In this document: one piece after another, positions 9,927-18,437 of the stretch
How positions within the stretch are numbered: the stretch's first letter is position 1
Layout: each line of letters begins with the position of its first letter
From: SAR202 cluster bacterium
Lineage (GTDB): Bacteria; Chloroflexota; Dehalococcoidia; Lucifugimonadales; UBA826
Reading direction: 5' to 3'
DNA length: 63,957 nucleotides
NCBI GenBank assembly: GCA_009392815.1
Contig: VFFS01000057.1
Location: forward strand, 1-63,957
Program-made: the position numbers and the translations under genes
Notes under the pieces: model-generated
Databases searched by the model: none
Seen by the model: only the letters and a program-made list of their open reading frames with translations
Told to the model about the DNA's origin: nothing

Positions 9927-10002
9927 TGGTGGAGATAGGGGGACTCGAACCCCCAACCTCGGCATTGCGAACGCCGCGCTCTCCCAGTTGAGCTATATCC
10001 CC
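9927..10002 (-). tRNA. tRNA-Ala (anticodon CGC)
   Basis: The minus strand folds into a complete 76-nt cloverleaf: acceptor GGGGATA pairs with TATCTCC, D arm GCTCAACTGGGAGAGC, anticodon stem CGGCG/TGCCG around loop TTCGCAA, and T arm GGGGG-TTCGAGT-CCCCC. The discriminator A and an encoded CCA follow. The CGC anticodon reads GCG alanine codons, a secondary isoacceptor beside the usual TGC. It lies alone between the MFS gene and the dehydrogenase promoter. Confidence 0.95.
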
Positions 10003-10154
10003 CTCTGCTGAGTACACGCCTAGCATCCTAGCAATCCAAAGTCTGGAGTGTCAACGAAAATTTCATACTTGAGTCTCAGAGCATTTGACCAACTTGAATT
10101 GGCTCCACTTAGATATGCGTCCTCATAACATGTATAGACTTTTCTGAATGTCCA

Positions 10155-10181
10155 TTGGTGCATATGGTTAAGTGTTATAAT
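10155..10181 (+). promoter_or_regulatory. Extended -10 promoter for the 2-oxoacid dehydrogenase operon
   Basis: A perfect TATAAT at 10176-10181 is preceded by TGT, giving an extended -10 (TGTTATAAT). The -35 is weak (TTGGTG at 10155, 15-base spacer), as is common for extended -10 promoters. It lies 86 bases before the E1 alpha start, leaving a leader of about 80 bases that contains no obvious structure. The rest of 10003-10267 holds no gene that I can support. Confidence 0.6.
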
Positions 10182-10267
10182 CCGGCCATTTCCACGTCAA
10201 AATTATTTCAGAACGGTGCAAACTGCGCTCACTTACCGGCCGTTTTGACATATGGGAGTCAAACAGT

Positions 10268-11245
10268 ATGCCGTATACAGAAATTAACAGAGATTCACTT
10301 TTGTGGATGTATGAGACTATGGTCACCATAAGAAGGTTTGAGGAGCAGTCCAGACGTGAAGCTGACGCAGGGAAGTTGAGGGGTATGCATTCTTCAGTTG
10401 GCCAGGAAGCTGTACCTACAGGTCTTTGTGCACATCTTGACGAAAACGACTATGTTTTAGGAACCCATAGAAGCCATCATCACTGCATAGCAAAAGGCCT
10501 CGATCTTAATCATATGATGGCTGAACTTCTCGGGAAATCCACCGGAACTGGTAAGGGTAAGGGTGGGACAATGCATATCGCAGATATTGATCGAGGTATG
10601 CTTGGAGCAAATGGAGTCGTAGGTTCTAATATTCCTGTTGCCACAGGAGTGGCTCTAACAGCAAAAGTGAAAGGTACTAATCAGGTAAGCGTTGTTTTTT
10701 TTGGAGATGGTGCCTCCAGTCAGGGGGTTTTGCATGAGTCAATGAACTTGGCAGGGATTTGGAAATTGCCGGTTATTTTTGTCTGCGAAAACAACCGTTA
10801 CGCTGAGGCAACTCCTTTTGAGTATTCCGTCGCTGGTGGCTCTATATCCAACAGAGCAGATGGCTACGGGATTCCGGGGGTTTCGGTTGATGGGCAGTCC
10901 GTCATGGATATGTTCGAAGTGGGCAGGGAAGCGGTCGCCCGAGCGCGAGCGGGTGACGGACCTACTTTAATAGAAGCCCAGACTTATCGATACATGGGCC
11001 ATTTTGGAGCAGATGATCCTTTAGGCTACAGATCTGCGGAAGAGCAACAGTATTATATCGACCGAGACTGCATCGCAAATTGTAGGGCCCACATACTTGA
11101 AGGGTCTTTTGCCGAAGAGTCAGAATTGGAAGAAATAGATGCTAGTTGCTTAGCGGCGGTGAATGAGGCGACAGAATTTGCTAATAAAAGCCCATTCCCA
11201 GACCCTGAAGAGCTCCTACAAGACGTATACGTTTCATACTCATAA
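10268..11245 (+). CDS. 2-oxoacid dehydrogenase E1 component, alpha subunit
   Basis: The 325-residue thiamine-diphosphate-binding alpha chain of a pyruvate/acetoin/branched-chain 2-oxoacid dehydrogenase. HRSHHHCIAKG is near residue 77, and the ThDP motif starts at GDGASSQGV (about 148) and ends at CENNRYAEA (about 178). The alpha/beta split enzyme decarboxylates the keto acid and hands the acyl group to the E2 lipoyl arm. The substitution of EAT for the usual SVS after ENNRYA resembles acetoin or pyruvate types, but substrate cannot be fixed from sequence. It is the first gene of a three-gene operon; no E3 gene follows. Confidence 0.92.
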   Translation: MPYTEINRDSLLWMYETMVTIRRFEEQSRREADAGKLRGMHSSVGQEAVPTGLCAHLDENDYVLGTHRSHHHCIAKGLDLNHMMAELLGKSTGTGKGKGGTMHIADIDRGMLGANGVVGSNIPVATGVALTAKVKGTNQVSVVFFGDGASSQGVLHESMNLAGIWKLPVIFVCENNRYAEATPFEYSVAGGSISNRADGYGIPGVSVDGQSVMDMFEVGREAVARARAGDGPTLIEAQTYRYMGHFGADDPLGYRSAEEQQYYIDRDCIANCRAHILEGSFAEESELEEIDASCLAAVNEATEFANKSPFPDPEELLQDVYVSYS

Positions 11246-11292
11246 TAAATATAACCGGAAGCTACATTAATAAAAATGGTGGGGGTATAAAA

Positions 11293-12321
11293 ATGACGCA
11301 AGCTGAAGCTACTAGACAGATATCTTTTATTCAGGCTATTAACGAGGCCCTTAGACAGGAGCTTCAGAGAGATCCTTCTGTGATAGTGATGGGAGAAGAT
11401 ATTGCAGGTGGGGGAGAAAGAGAAGATTTTCAAGATGCCTGGGGTGGGCCTATGAGGCTCACAAAAGGGCTTGTTAATGAATTTGGAAGAAATCGCATAA
11501 GGGATACACCTATCTCAGAAGCAGGCTTTGTGGGAGCAGGAGTTGGAGCTGCTGCTTCAGGGCTTCGTCCCGTGGTAGACCTGATGTATGTTAGCTTCTA
11601 TGGCGTTTGTGCAGACCAGATAACAAACAACGCCGCAAAAATGCATTACATGTTTGGTGGGAAAGTTACCGTGCCTCTCACCATAATGACAGGGATTGGT
11701 GCTGGAACTAACTCTGCGGCTCAACATTCCGAGACTCTTTATTCCATATTCACTCATTTTCCGGGTCTGAAATGCGTAGTTCCTTCCAATCCGTACAACG
11801 CAAAGGGATTGATGACTGCCGCAATTCGTGATGATGATCCGGTGATTGTTTTTAATAATAGACAATTGATGGGGCTGAGATTTGACGATCATGTTCCGGA
11901 GGACCAATACACAGTTCAAATTGGTAAATCTGAGATAAAGCAAGAAGGGGATGATATTACTCTGATAGGAATAGGGTTTACTACACGGGTCTGCATGGAG
12001 GCAGCTGAAGAATTGGAGGAGCAGGGCTATTCAGTGGAAGTTTTAGATTTACTTTCTCTCTCGCCTATGGACAATGATGCTATTCTTTCCTCGGTACAGA
12101 AGACTCGCAAGGTGGTGATAGTAGACGAAGATTATCCTCGTTGTAGCATTGCAGCTGACATATCAGCACTTGTAGCAGAAGAAGCTTTTGACTATCTTGA
12201 TGCACCTCCTCGTAGAGTAAATGCTCCACATGCATCCGTGCCCTATTCAAGACCTTTAGAGGCCTTGTACGTTCCCAACAAGGAAAAGGTGGTTGAAGCT
12301 GCCCTTGAAATAATTGACTAG
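11293..12321 (+). CDS. 2-oxoacid dehydrogenase E1 component, beta subunit
   Basis: The 342-residue beta chain that completes the E1 active site with the alpha chain. Family landmarks are the N-terminal AINEALRQEL, the GEDIAGGGERED segment, RIRDTPISEAGFVGAGVGAA, and a C-terminal transketolase domain ending in the PHASVPYSRPLE region. The ATG follows GGGGGT after six bases. It lies 47 bases after E1 alpha and 12 bases before E2, so the three are one transcription unit. Confidence 0.93.
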   Translation: MTQAEATRQISFIQAINEALRQELQRDPSVIVMGEDIAGGGEREDFQDAWGGPMRLTKGLVNEFGRNRIRDTPISEAGFVGAGVGAAASGLRPVVDLMYVSFYGVCADQITNNAAKMHYMFGGKVTVPLTIMTGIGAGTNSAAQHSETLYSIFTHFPGLKCVVPSNPYNAKGLMTAAIRDDDPVIVFNNRQLMGLRFDDHVPEDQYTVQIGKSEIKQEGDDITLIGIGFTTRVCMEAAEELEEQGYSVEVLDLLSLSPMDNDAILSSVQKTRKVVIVDEDYPRCSIAADISALVAEEAFDYLDAPPRRVNAPHASVPYSRPLEALYVPNKEKVVEAALEIID

Positions 12322-12333
12322 GAGAATCTGTAC

Positions 12334-13518
12334 ATGGCTACTCCAATAGTAATGCCCAGACTCGGTGACTTTATGACCGAGGGTGTTGTTACAAGATTTA
12401 CAAAGGCCCAAGGAGACAATGTCACACAGGGTGAAGTAATAGCTGAAATCGAGACAGAAAAGGTCAACTATGACCTTGAAGCGACTGTATCTGGGGTTTT
12501 TCATCCTTCTGTAGATCCAGGTGCCACTGTTGCTGTCGATGATGTGATGGGCTATCTCCTTGATGAAGGTGAACAAGCTCCCGCTAAAGAATCCCAAAAC
12601 ACTTCAACAGCAAAACCTGCTCGCAGAGATAGGACTTCCTCCCCTACTCGTAGCCAAGCTCGAAGAAAGGAAGGAAGTCCCGTTCCGTCCACCCCGGGGG
12701 CTAGAAAGCTTGCTGCAAATTTGGGTGTTGATTTGGAGAAAATTACTCCTACTGGGCCAAGAGGTCGAATTGTCGAAGCAGACGTCAGGAATTTTGTTGA
12801 GGCTGCTCCTGCAGATAAGACCGATGAATCAAATACTCAAGAAGGCTTGCCAGCAGGCCATCCAGATCCTGTTGAGGAAATTCCACTAAGGGGAATGAGA
12901 AGAGCTATAGCAAACAACATGAAGAAAAGCTTAGCTGAAACAGCCCAGTACTCATTTTTCTTTGAAGTGGATGTGACTGATGCCCAAACCTATCGACGTG
13001 AGTCTGGTGTTGGGTTGACAGAATTCTTGATCAAGGCGTCGGGGGAGGCCATAAAGAGGGTCCCCACTATGAACAGTGTGATCGCAGGGGACACAATATA
13101 TCGATTCGATCAGATTGACGTAGCAATGGCAGTTGCTCTTGAAAACGGCTTAGTCGTTCCTGTCATAAAAGATGTTGGCAATAAGTCTCTTGAACAGATT
13201 TCTGAAGATGTCAAGAACCTTTCCGCTCAGGCAAGAGAGGGGAAGATAAGACCAGATCAGCTAGTGGGGGGGACATTTACTATTTCTGTCCTAGGTTCTG
13301 TTGATGGTTTCACTCCAATATTGAATCAAGGTCAGGTGGGACTACTTGGTGTTGGTAGGAGTAATCAGAAACCTGTTGTAAAAAGAGGGGAAATAGTTAT
13401 AAGGGAAATGATGACATTGAGCTTGACGGGAGATCATCAAGCTATAGATGGAGCTGTGGCAGGGAATTTCTGCAGGCGTCTGCAACAGCTCGTGGAGAAC
13501 CCTTCAAGAATTTCTTGA
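12334..13518 (+). CDS. 2-oxoacid dehydrogenase E2 component (dihydrolipoyl acyltransferase)
   Basis: A 394-residue acyltransferase core of the complex. It has one N-terminal lipoyl domain with the lipoylated lysine predicted at K43 (IETEKVNYD), a flexible linker rich in Ser, Arg and Pro (about 85-115), a peripheral subunit-binding domain (TPGARKLAANLGVDLEKI to GPRGRIVEADV), and a C-terminal catalytic domain with DHQAIDGAVAG near the end, the HxxxDG active-site motif. E2 passes the acyl group to CoA. The gene ends nine bases before the convergent rhomboid gene's stop. E3 must be supplied from elsewhere. Confidence 0.94.
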   Translation: MATPIVMPRLGDFMTEGVVTRFTKAQGDNVTQGEVIAEIETEKVNYDLEATVSGVFHPSVDPGATVAVDDVMGYLLDEGEQAPAKESQNTSTAKPARRDRTSSPTRSQARRKEGSPVPSTPGARKLAANLGVDLEKITPTGPRGRIVEADVRNFVEAAPADKTDESNTQEGLPAGHPDPVEEIPLRGMRRAIANNMKKSLAETAQYSFFFEVDVTDAQTYRRESGVGLTEFLIKASGEAIKRVPTMNSVIAGDTIYRFDQIDVAMAVALENGLVVPVIKDVGNKSLEQISEDVKNLSAQAREGKIRPDQLVGGTFTISVLGSVDGFTPILNQGQVGLLGVGRSNQKPVVKRGEIVIREMMTLSLTGDHQAIDGAVAGNFCRRLQQLVENPSRIS

Positions 13519-13526
13519 GTCCCTTC

Positions 13527-14255
13527 TTACAACCTGTCAATAAAATTCCTATTGTTTGCCACGATTACAGTACCGATAATAGTGAATATAGCTACTAGAA
13601 ACGCCAGGGTTTTTGCGGTTTTGTGGTTCAGAATATGCTCTTTTGTTGTAACCCGATTGATGCATAACTTAGTAGATGTCAGATGAGCCGGGGTTAGACC
13701 AATACCAACCATGATGCCGGATAAAAATCCCCCTATATGGGCCCAATTATCGATGCCAGGCATCATAAAACCAAAAGCGAAGTTTATAGCTGCTAGGATC
13801 AATATCGCATTCAGGTTTTGCTTTCCTAGCTGCCCCAGATCTTGTCTATGAATTAGGAAAAAAGATGCTAATGCGCCAACACAGCCGAAAACGGCTCCAC
13901 TAGCACCGGCTCCGATAGAAAACGGATGTATCATCAAGAAACTGAACGCACTTCCTCCAAGTCCAGATCCTATATATATAATCGAAAATCTGATATGGGA
14001 AAATACCTTCTCCACCATTCCTCCCATTATGAGGAGACTAAGCGAGTTAACCGCTAGATGAGCGGCCCCTATATGTAAAAACATAGCGGCTAATAAACGC
14101 CAGTATTCACCGGATCGTATTTCCAAAAAAGAGATGCCGCCAAATCGCATTAAGTTTTCTGTGTCTTTAGACCCACCTGTTAACTCAAGACAGACCCAGA
14201 GCAGCAGATTTATCGCCAAAATGGTGTAAACAATGAATGGGCGTTTTGCGCTCAT
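13527..14255 (-). CDS. Rhomboid-family intramembrane serine protease
   Basis: A 242-residue membrane protein with six to seven helices. The rhomboid catalytic dyad is present: Ser119 in GAGASGAVFG and His173 in WAHIGGFLSG; the oxyanion residues H66 and N70 in HIGAAHLAVN also match. Rhomboids cleave membrane proteins within the bilayer. Substrate is unknown. It converges with the E2 gene and is separated from lysA upstream by 43 bases, so it may be in one transcript with lysA. Confidence 0.93.
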   Translation of the reverse strand: MSAKRPFIVYTILAINLLLWVCLELTGGSKDTENLMRFGGISFLEIRSGEYWRLLAAMFLHIGAAHLAVNSLSLLIMGGMVEKVFSHIRFSIIYIGSGLGGSAFSFLMIHPFSIGAGASGAVFGCVGALASFFLIHRQDLGQLGKQNLNAILILAAINFAFGFMMPGIDNWAHIGGFLSGIMVGIGLTPAHLTSTKLCINRVTTKEHILNHKTAKTLAFLVAIFTIIGTVIVANNRNFIDRL

Positions 14256-14298
14256 AGTTTTAACTGCCTTGAAAGAGGCTGAGAATATTTCGAACTAC

Positions 14299-15612
14299 TT
14301 AAACATCTAAGGCAATTAAATCTTGGTAGGTTTCTCGGCGTCTAATTATTTGTGAAGTGCCGTCTTTCACCATAACAACTGCCGGTCTCGGATTCATGTT
14401 GTAGTTGCTAGACATAGCTAGACAATATGCGCCGGAAGAAGGTATTGCTATTATGTCCCCTGATTCCAATGTTGGGAGTGATACGTCCTTGACCAGAATA
14501 TCTCCTGATTCACAGTATTTTCCGGCGAGAGTCACTATTTCATGGCCAGTGTCCACCGTCATTTTGTTTGCAACCACTGCTTCATATTCTGATCCGTATA
14601 AGGCTGGGCGTATGTTATCCCCCATTCCTCCGTCGAGTGAGACATAGGTTCTCACTGTCGGTATGTCTTTGATTACCCCCACTGTATAAACTGCTACTCC
14701 GGCCCTACCTACTATGGATCTACCTGGTTCAATAATCAGTTTAGGTAAATCAAAGCCAAGTTGGGTGCATTTTTTTATTAACATAGAGGTAATTACTTCA
14801 GCATATGCACTAATTGGCGGAGGAGGCTGGTTTCTCATATATCCGATAGCAAAACCACCTCCTGGACTGAATTCTCTTAAATTCAGCCCCTCTGATCTGA
14901 ACGGAGCCAAGTAATCCAACACTGTGTCAATTGCCTGAGAGTAGGGTTCTAATTCAAATATTGGTGATCCCAGATGAAAATGAATCCCCTTTAAATCTAA
15001 GTTTGTCGAACCCAAAGCCTGTCGGATTGCAGTGGTACTTTCACCAGACTCGATTGAGAACCCAAACTTTACATCTAGTATTCCTGTAGTGGTGTGGCCA
15101 TGTGTGTGTGCGTCCACGGAGGGAGATAGTCTTAGCATTATTCCCTGCACTATCTCTCGGCTGCTAGCCAACTGGTTAAGAAGATTTAGTTCGTGAAATC
15201 CGTCTACCACTATGGTTCCCACACCAGACTCAACAGCGTAAATTAATTCCTCAGGTGTCTTGTTGTTACCATGAAAGTCCATCCTAGATGCGGGGAAACC
15301 AGCAGATATAGCAGCAGATATTTCCCCCCCCGATACGACGTCTAAGGATAATCCCTCCTCATTAGCGATTCTGGCCATAGCTTTCGTTAAAAATGCCTTT
15401 GAAGCGTATGCAACCACAGTACTTTCATAACGGGATGTAAATTCTTTAACGAATGTTTTTGCCATCGTTCTAATAGTGTTTTCGTCGTAAACATACAGAG
15501 GTGTGCCATATTTTTGTGCAAGGTTTGTTATGTCACACCCGCCAACTGTAAGGGTTCCATTTTCAGATAATTTGGACCCCATTGGGAAAAGGCTGACGTT
15601 ATCAAATGTCAT
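14299..15612 (-). CDS. lysA: Diaminopimelate decarboxylase
   Basis: LysA performs the last step of lysine synthesis, decarboxylating meso-diaminopimelate with PLP. The 437-residue protein is a fold-type III PLP enzyme: the Schiff-base lysine is K72 in AYASKAF, the phosphate-binding loop is SPGGGFAIGY, EPGRSIVGRAG is the substrate region, and GKYCESGDI supplies the cysteine across the dimer. Length is normal. The 62 bases upstream contain no room for a lysine riboswitch. Confidence 0.95.
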   Translation of the reverse strand: MTFDNVSLFPMGSKLSENGTLTVGGCDITNLAQKYGTPLYVYDENTIRTMAKTFVKEFTSRYESTVVAYASKAFLTKAMARIANEEGLSLDVVSGGEISAAISAGFPASRMDFHGNNKTPEELIYAVESGVGTIVVDGFHELNLLNQLASSREIVQGIMLRLSPSVDAHTHGHTTTGILDVKFGFSIESGESTTAIRQALGSTNLDLKGIHFHLGSPIFELEPYSQAIDTVLDYLAPFRSEGLNLREFSPGGGFAIGYMRNQPPPPISAYAEVITSMLIKKCTQLGFDLPKLIIEPGRSIVGRAGVAVYTVGVIKDIPTVRTYVSLDGGMGDNIRPALYGSEYEAVVANKMTVDTGHEIVTLAGKYCESGDILVKDVSLPTLESGDIIAIPSSGAYCLAMSSNYNMNPRPAVVMVKDGTSQIIRRRETYQDLIALDV

Positions 15613-15674
15613 CTCTAGAAAGTCTCCACTTATATTTGAATGTCATTTAAAGGTTTGTTTAGGACTGTAATTTT

Positions 15675-16346
15675 CTAACCTGGTAGCGTCACAGTGCAAA
15701 CTTTTCTTGTTTCTGCGCAGCAAAACCATATTTCACGATTATGAATCGTCATACCATGTATCTCCGGTTCTTCAATGTCGATGACATCGAGAATATCACC
15801 AGTGTCGGTATCTAACTTATGGATTTTGCAGTCTTGAGTGTCTGCAAGCCAGATGTCTCCTTCATCCATAAAAAGTCCGTGTGGACGTATTCCTGGAGTT
15901 GGAATGGATCTCTTTACTGACATAGTACTGGGGTCCATCAGAAATACTGCTTTAGCGGGTGGAACTGCGACCCACATATTCTGTTCATCCACCCATTCCA
16001 TTCCGTGGGCTCCTGTAGTTGGTGGATCCTCGGCTTGCGCGAAGTCAACGACACCTTTCCCGGGAGTGTCGTATGTCTCTGCCGTTGTTCCGTCTTCATT
16101 GAGTTTGTAAAGAAGGCAATTATAAGTAGAGGCGACCCATAGGAATCCTCCTCCCTTTGTAACACCGCTCGACTTCATAGTCTCCGTTTCCACATCTTCT
16201 ATTATTGACCCATCTTCATAGGATAGTTTGTACAGATGGTCGTTTCCCTGGTCGATAGCCCAGAGACCGTCCGAATCTGCTTGTAGACCATTTGGTTGCG
16301 GTCCCGGATGTATCCAACGTTCTTCAGCTTTCATTTTATAAGGCAT
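15675..16346 (-). CDS. Vgb/NHL-type beta-propeller protein
   Basis: A 223-residue protein built from repeated propeller blades, visible as recurring GLWAIDQGNDHLYKL, GFLWVASTYNCLLYKL, NMWVAVPPAKAVFLM and DIWLADTQDCKIHKL units. It resembles virginiamycin-B-lyase-like and SMP-30-like propellers but I see no clear catalytic residues. There is no signal peptide, so it is probably cytosolic. The chosen ATG at 16346 has GGGGGA eight bases upstream; a longer form from 16376 is possible. It is divergent from the DUF362 gene. Function unknown. Confidence 0.75.
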   Translation of the reverse strand: MPYKMKAEERWIHPGPQPNGLQADSDGLWAIDQGNDHLYKLSYEDGSIIEDVETETMKSSGVTKGGGFLWVASTYNCLLYKLNEDGTTAETYDTPGKGVVDFAQAEDPPTTGAHGMEWVDEQNMWVAVPPAKAVFLMDPSTMSVKRSIPTPGIRPHGLFMDEGDIWLADTQDCKIHKLDTDTGDILDVIDIEEPEIHGMTIHNREIWFCCAETRKVCTVTLPG

Positions 16347-16460
16347 TAATCCATTCCCCCTTTCCAGATGTGACACTTTTTAACAAACAACTGTACTCAT
16401 TATCGCCTATATCTCCATTCGACGGCTATTCTAACTTCGAAAGATCGGCTTAAGAAATTA

Positions 16461-16489
16461 TTGACAGGGATATTAGCCAATGCTAATCT
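16461..16489 (+). promoter_or_regulatory. Promoter with overlapping operator-like dyad upstream of the DUF362 gene
   Basis: A perfect -35 TTGACA (16461-16466) is followed after 17 bases by TAATCT (16484-16489), preceded by TGC as an extended -10. The spacer and the -10 are overlaid by a perfect inverted repeat ATTAGC-CAAT-GCTAAT at 16472-16487. A protein bound there would block polymerase, so this looks like a repressor site. AATATAA also recurs three times downstream (16497, 16522, 16542) in the leader. Confidence 0.55.
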
Positions 16490-16566
16490 CAACCAGAATA
16501 TAACCTTTTTTGTTTGGGTAGAATATAAGGAATTTTAGGTAAATATAAGGAAGAGTGGAGGTTAAA

Positions 16567-17985
16567 ATGGCAGATTCGACAGTCTATTATATGGATGCAC
16601 ATTCTGAGTCGACTGAGACGGCTTTGGCCTCAAAGATGATCACTGTTTTTGATGCAGCAGGTCTCGATGAGATTGTGGAGCCTAACGACATTGTAGCTAT
16701 CAAGGTTCATTGTGGTGAATGGAATAATTCAGCCTATCTGAGACCCCTCTACGCAAGAACGTTGGCAGATAGAATCAAGGAACTTGGGGGCAGGCCGTTT
16801 GTCTGCGACACCACTACGTCCACCTATTCTCCCTGGGGATCAAGGTCAAGTGAACTTGATATCCTATTAACGGCCGAAAGAAATGGATACAGCTCTGCTA
16901 CGCTAGGCTGCCCATTTATTTGCGCGGATGGCTTTATAGGTACGAATGACTTCAGGGTAGATATCCCGGAAGGTTATATTCTTAAAGAAGCCTATGTTGC
17001 ACAGGCTATCGCCGCAGCTGATGCTCTCATAGCCTTGACGCACTTTAAAGGGCACAGCATGGGTGTTATCGGAGGCGCTTTGAAAAATCTGGGAATCGGC
17101 GCCCAGTCAAAGAGAGGCAAATTCAACGTACACATGGGTGGCCACCCGACTTACGGTTTGGGCTCCGCTGGTGTGTTCCACCCAGAAAACTTCAAAGGCA
17201 AGGCAAACACGCCTGATTGGGAAATCCTTGAGGATTGTTGCCCGTTCGGCCTTTACAACATTAATGAAAATGACGAATTAGAATGGGACAATGAGAAGTG
17301 CGCCAACTGTTTGGGGTGTTTTGGAGTGATGGGACCGAGAGGTCTTATGGACATTCCTCCTGTTCAATTTGACGCTGTTGATGCAGCTATTGCCGACGCA
17401 TGCTTAGGTGTTGAGAAAGCCGTTGGTAATGGAAAAGTTGGTTATGTAAATATGGCTGTTGATGTGTCGCCGGCTTGCGACTGTGCAGGACATGCGGATG
17501 TGCCAATCGTGCCTCATCTTGGAGTCTTTGCTAGCACAGACGCAGTAGCAATTGACATGGCTTGTGTTGATAAGGCCAGAGAGGCTGAAGGCATAAAGGG
17601 TTCCAAGGCGGAACTTATGGAAGCCCACCATGTTGGTGATAAGAAGTTTGAGGCCGCCGCCGCCACCTTCCATAATCAAAGCGAAGTTACTAGCATCAAT
17701 ACAGGGCACGAGATTGGTCTCGGCAGTAGAAACTACGAATTGGTTGAATGTGAGCCTGGAAGTCCAGAAAGATTTAGATTTCCATATGATAAAAGGCCTA
17801 GCAGACAGCGGTTTGGAAAGAGATTTGAGAAGTTCCAGCCATTCCCGTATGACAGACATGACGGAAAAGGCTTTGATAGGCTGGATGTTGTGGATCTTGA
17901 TAAGGTCAGACATCACTACGAAGATGACGATAAGCCCTCAGTAACTAAAGTTGAGGATGCGGTTCATGCCGATGGCGACGATTAA
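16567..17985 (+). CDS. DUF362 domain protein with a partial Fe-S motif
   Basis: A 472-residue DUF362-family protein. The N-terminal half has the family's IKVHCGEWNNSAYLRP and THFKGHSMGVIGGALKNLGIG segments. A short cysteine motif CANCLGC near residue 240 replaces the full eight-cysteine ferredoxin domain of some members, and another pair CDCAG follows; whether they hold a cluster is unclear. The last 90 residues are charged and rich in Arg, Phe and Asp, without recognised domain. The start is the ATG at 16567 with GGAGG five bases before it; a GTG 12 bases earlier overlaps that site. The biochemical role of DUF362 proteins is not settled. It is monocistronic, between its own promoter and a terminator. 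Confidence 0.85.
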   Translation: MADSTVYYMDAHSESTETALASKMITVFDAAGLDEIVEPNDIVAIKVHCGEWNNSAYLRPLYARTLADRIKELGGRPFVCDTTTSTYSPWGSRSSELDILLTAERNGYSSATLGCPFICADGFIGTNDFRVDIPEGYILKEAYVAQAIAAADALIALTHFKGHSMGVIGGALKNLGIGAQSKRGKFNVHMGGHPTYGLGSAGVFHPENFKGKANTPDWEILEDCCPFGLYNINENDELEWDNEKCANCLGCFGVMGPRGLMDIPPVQFDAVDAAIADACLGVEKAVGNGKVGYVNMAVDVSPACDCAGHADVPIVPHLGVFASTDAVAIDMACVDKAREAEGIKGSKAELMEAHHVGDKKFEAAAATFHNQSEVTSINTGHEIGLGSRNYELVECEPGSPERFRFPYDKRPSRQRFGKRFEKFQPFPYDRHDGKGFDRLDVVDLDKVRHHYEDDDKPSVTKVEDAVHADGDD

Positions 17986-18053
17986 CTGAAAAGAACCTCT
18001 ATCACATGGGCTTTATTGCCCAAGGGAAAAGGTTGAGGTTTTCGTTTAGAATG

Positions 18054-18078
18054 AGGGCGATCACTTAGTGGTCGCCCT
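18054..18078 (+). terminator. Hairpin terminator after the DUF362 gene
   Basis: AGGGCGATCAC and GTGGTCGCCCT form an 11-bp stem (one G-T wobble) around a TTA loop, followed by TTTGAGTTTAA. The downstream T tract is interrupted, so termination may be partial, but the stem is strong and it sits between two unrelated genes. Confidence 0.65.
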
Positions 18079-18113
18079 TTGAGTTTAATAGATTTTGTAG
18101 GAGTAAATGGTAA

Positions 18114-18437
18114 ATGCCACAATCAGGACAAGAAATGCTTGAAGAATCGATTGGAAGTTGCAAGCAAATAGCCGATGGCCTCGGAACTCAGAATGCTGCC
18201 TGGGAAACATCAATAGTCGAAATAATTGAAAAATTTGAAGAAGTAAGTGACACATTCTTTTTTAAAACTATGCCCAGTGTTCCTGTCACAAGGACAGCAA
18301 TGAGAGAGGCTGCTTCACTTCTTGATCTGAAGAATGAAGGTGACTGGAAAGGTTTTGAAGCATCTCTGGATTCGATGATATCTACTGCCCAAGATGTTAT
18401 AGAAAAGGCTGGGATGAAAGGGACAACTCTGACGTGA
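18114..18437 (+). CDS. Small alpha-helical protein of unknown function
   Basis: A 107-residue acidic protein that I do not recognise. It appears wholly helical, with heptad-like runs (MLEESIGSCKQIADGL, IVEIIEKFEEVSDTFF, SMISTAQDVIEKAGM) and a single cysteine at residue 16; no signal peptide or membrane segment is present. Its TGA stop overlaps the GTG start of the following epimerase (GTGA), which indicates translational coupling and a shared role. AGGAG stands about ten bases before the ATG. Confidence 0.7.
   Translation: MPQSGQEMLEESIGSCKQIADGLGTQNAAWETSIVEIIEKFEEVSDTFFFKTMPSVPVTRTAMREAASLLDLKNEGDWKGFEASLDSMISTAQDVIEKAGMKGTTLT

Noticed and set aside
10003-10175. Additional RNA gene between tRNA-Ala and the dehydrogenase promoter
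   Set aside because: No cloverleaf or strong hairpin could be folded by eye in this stretch.
15613-15674. Lysine riboswitch upstream of lysA
   Set aside because: The space between lysA and the neighbouring gene is only about 60 bases, too short for the roughly 170-base riboswitch.
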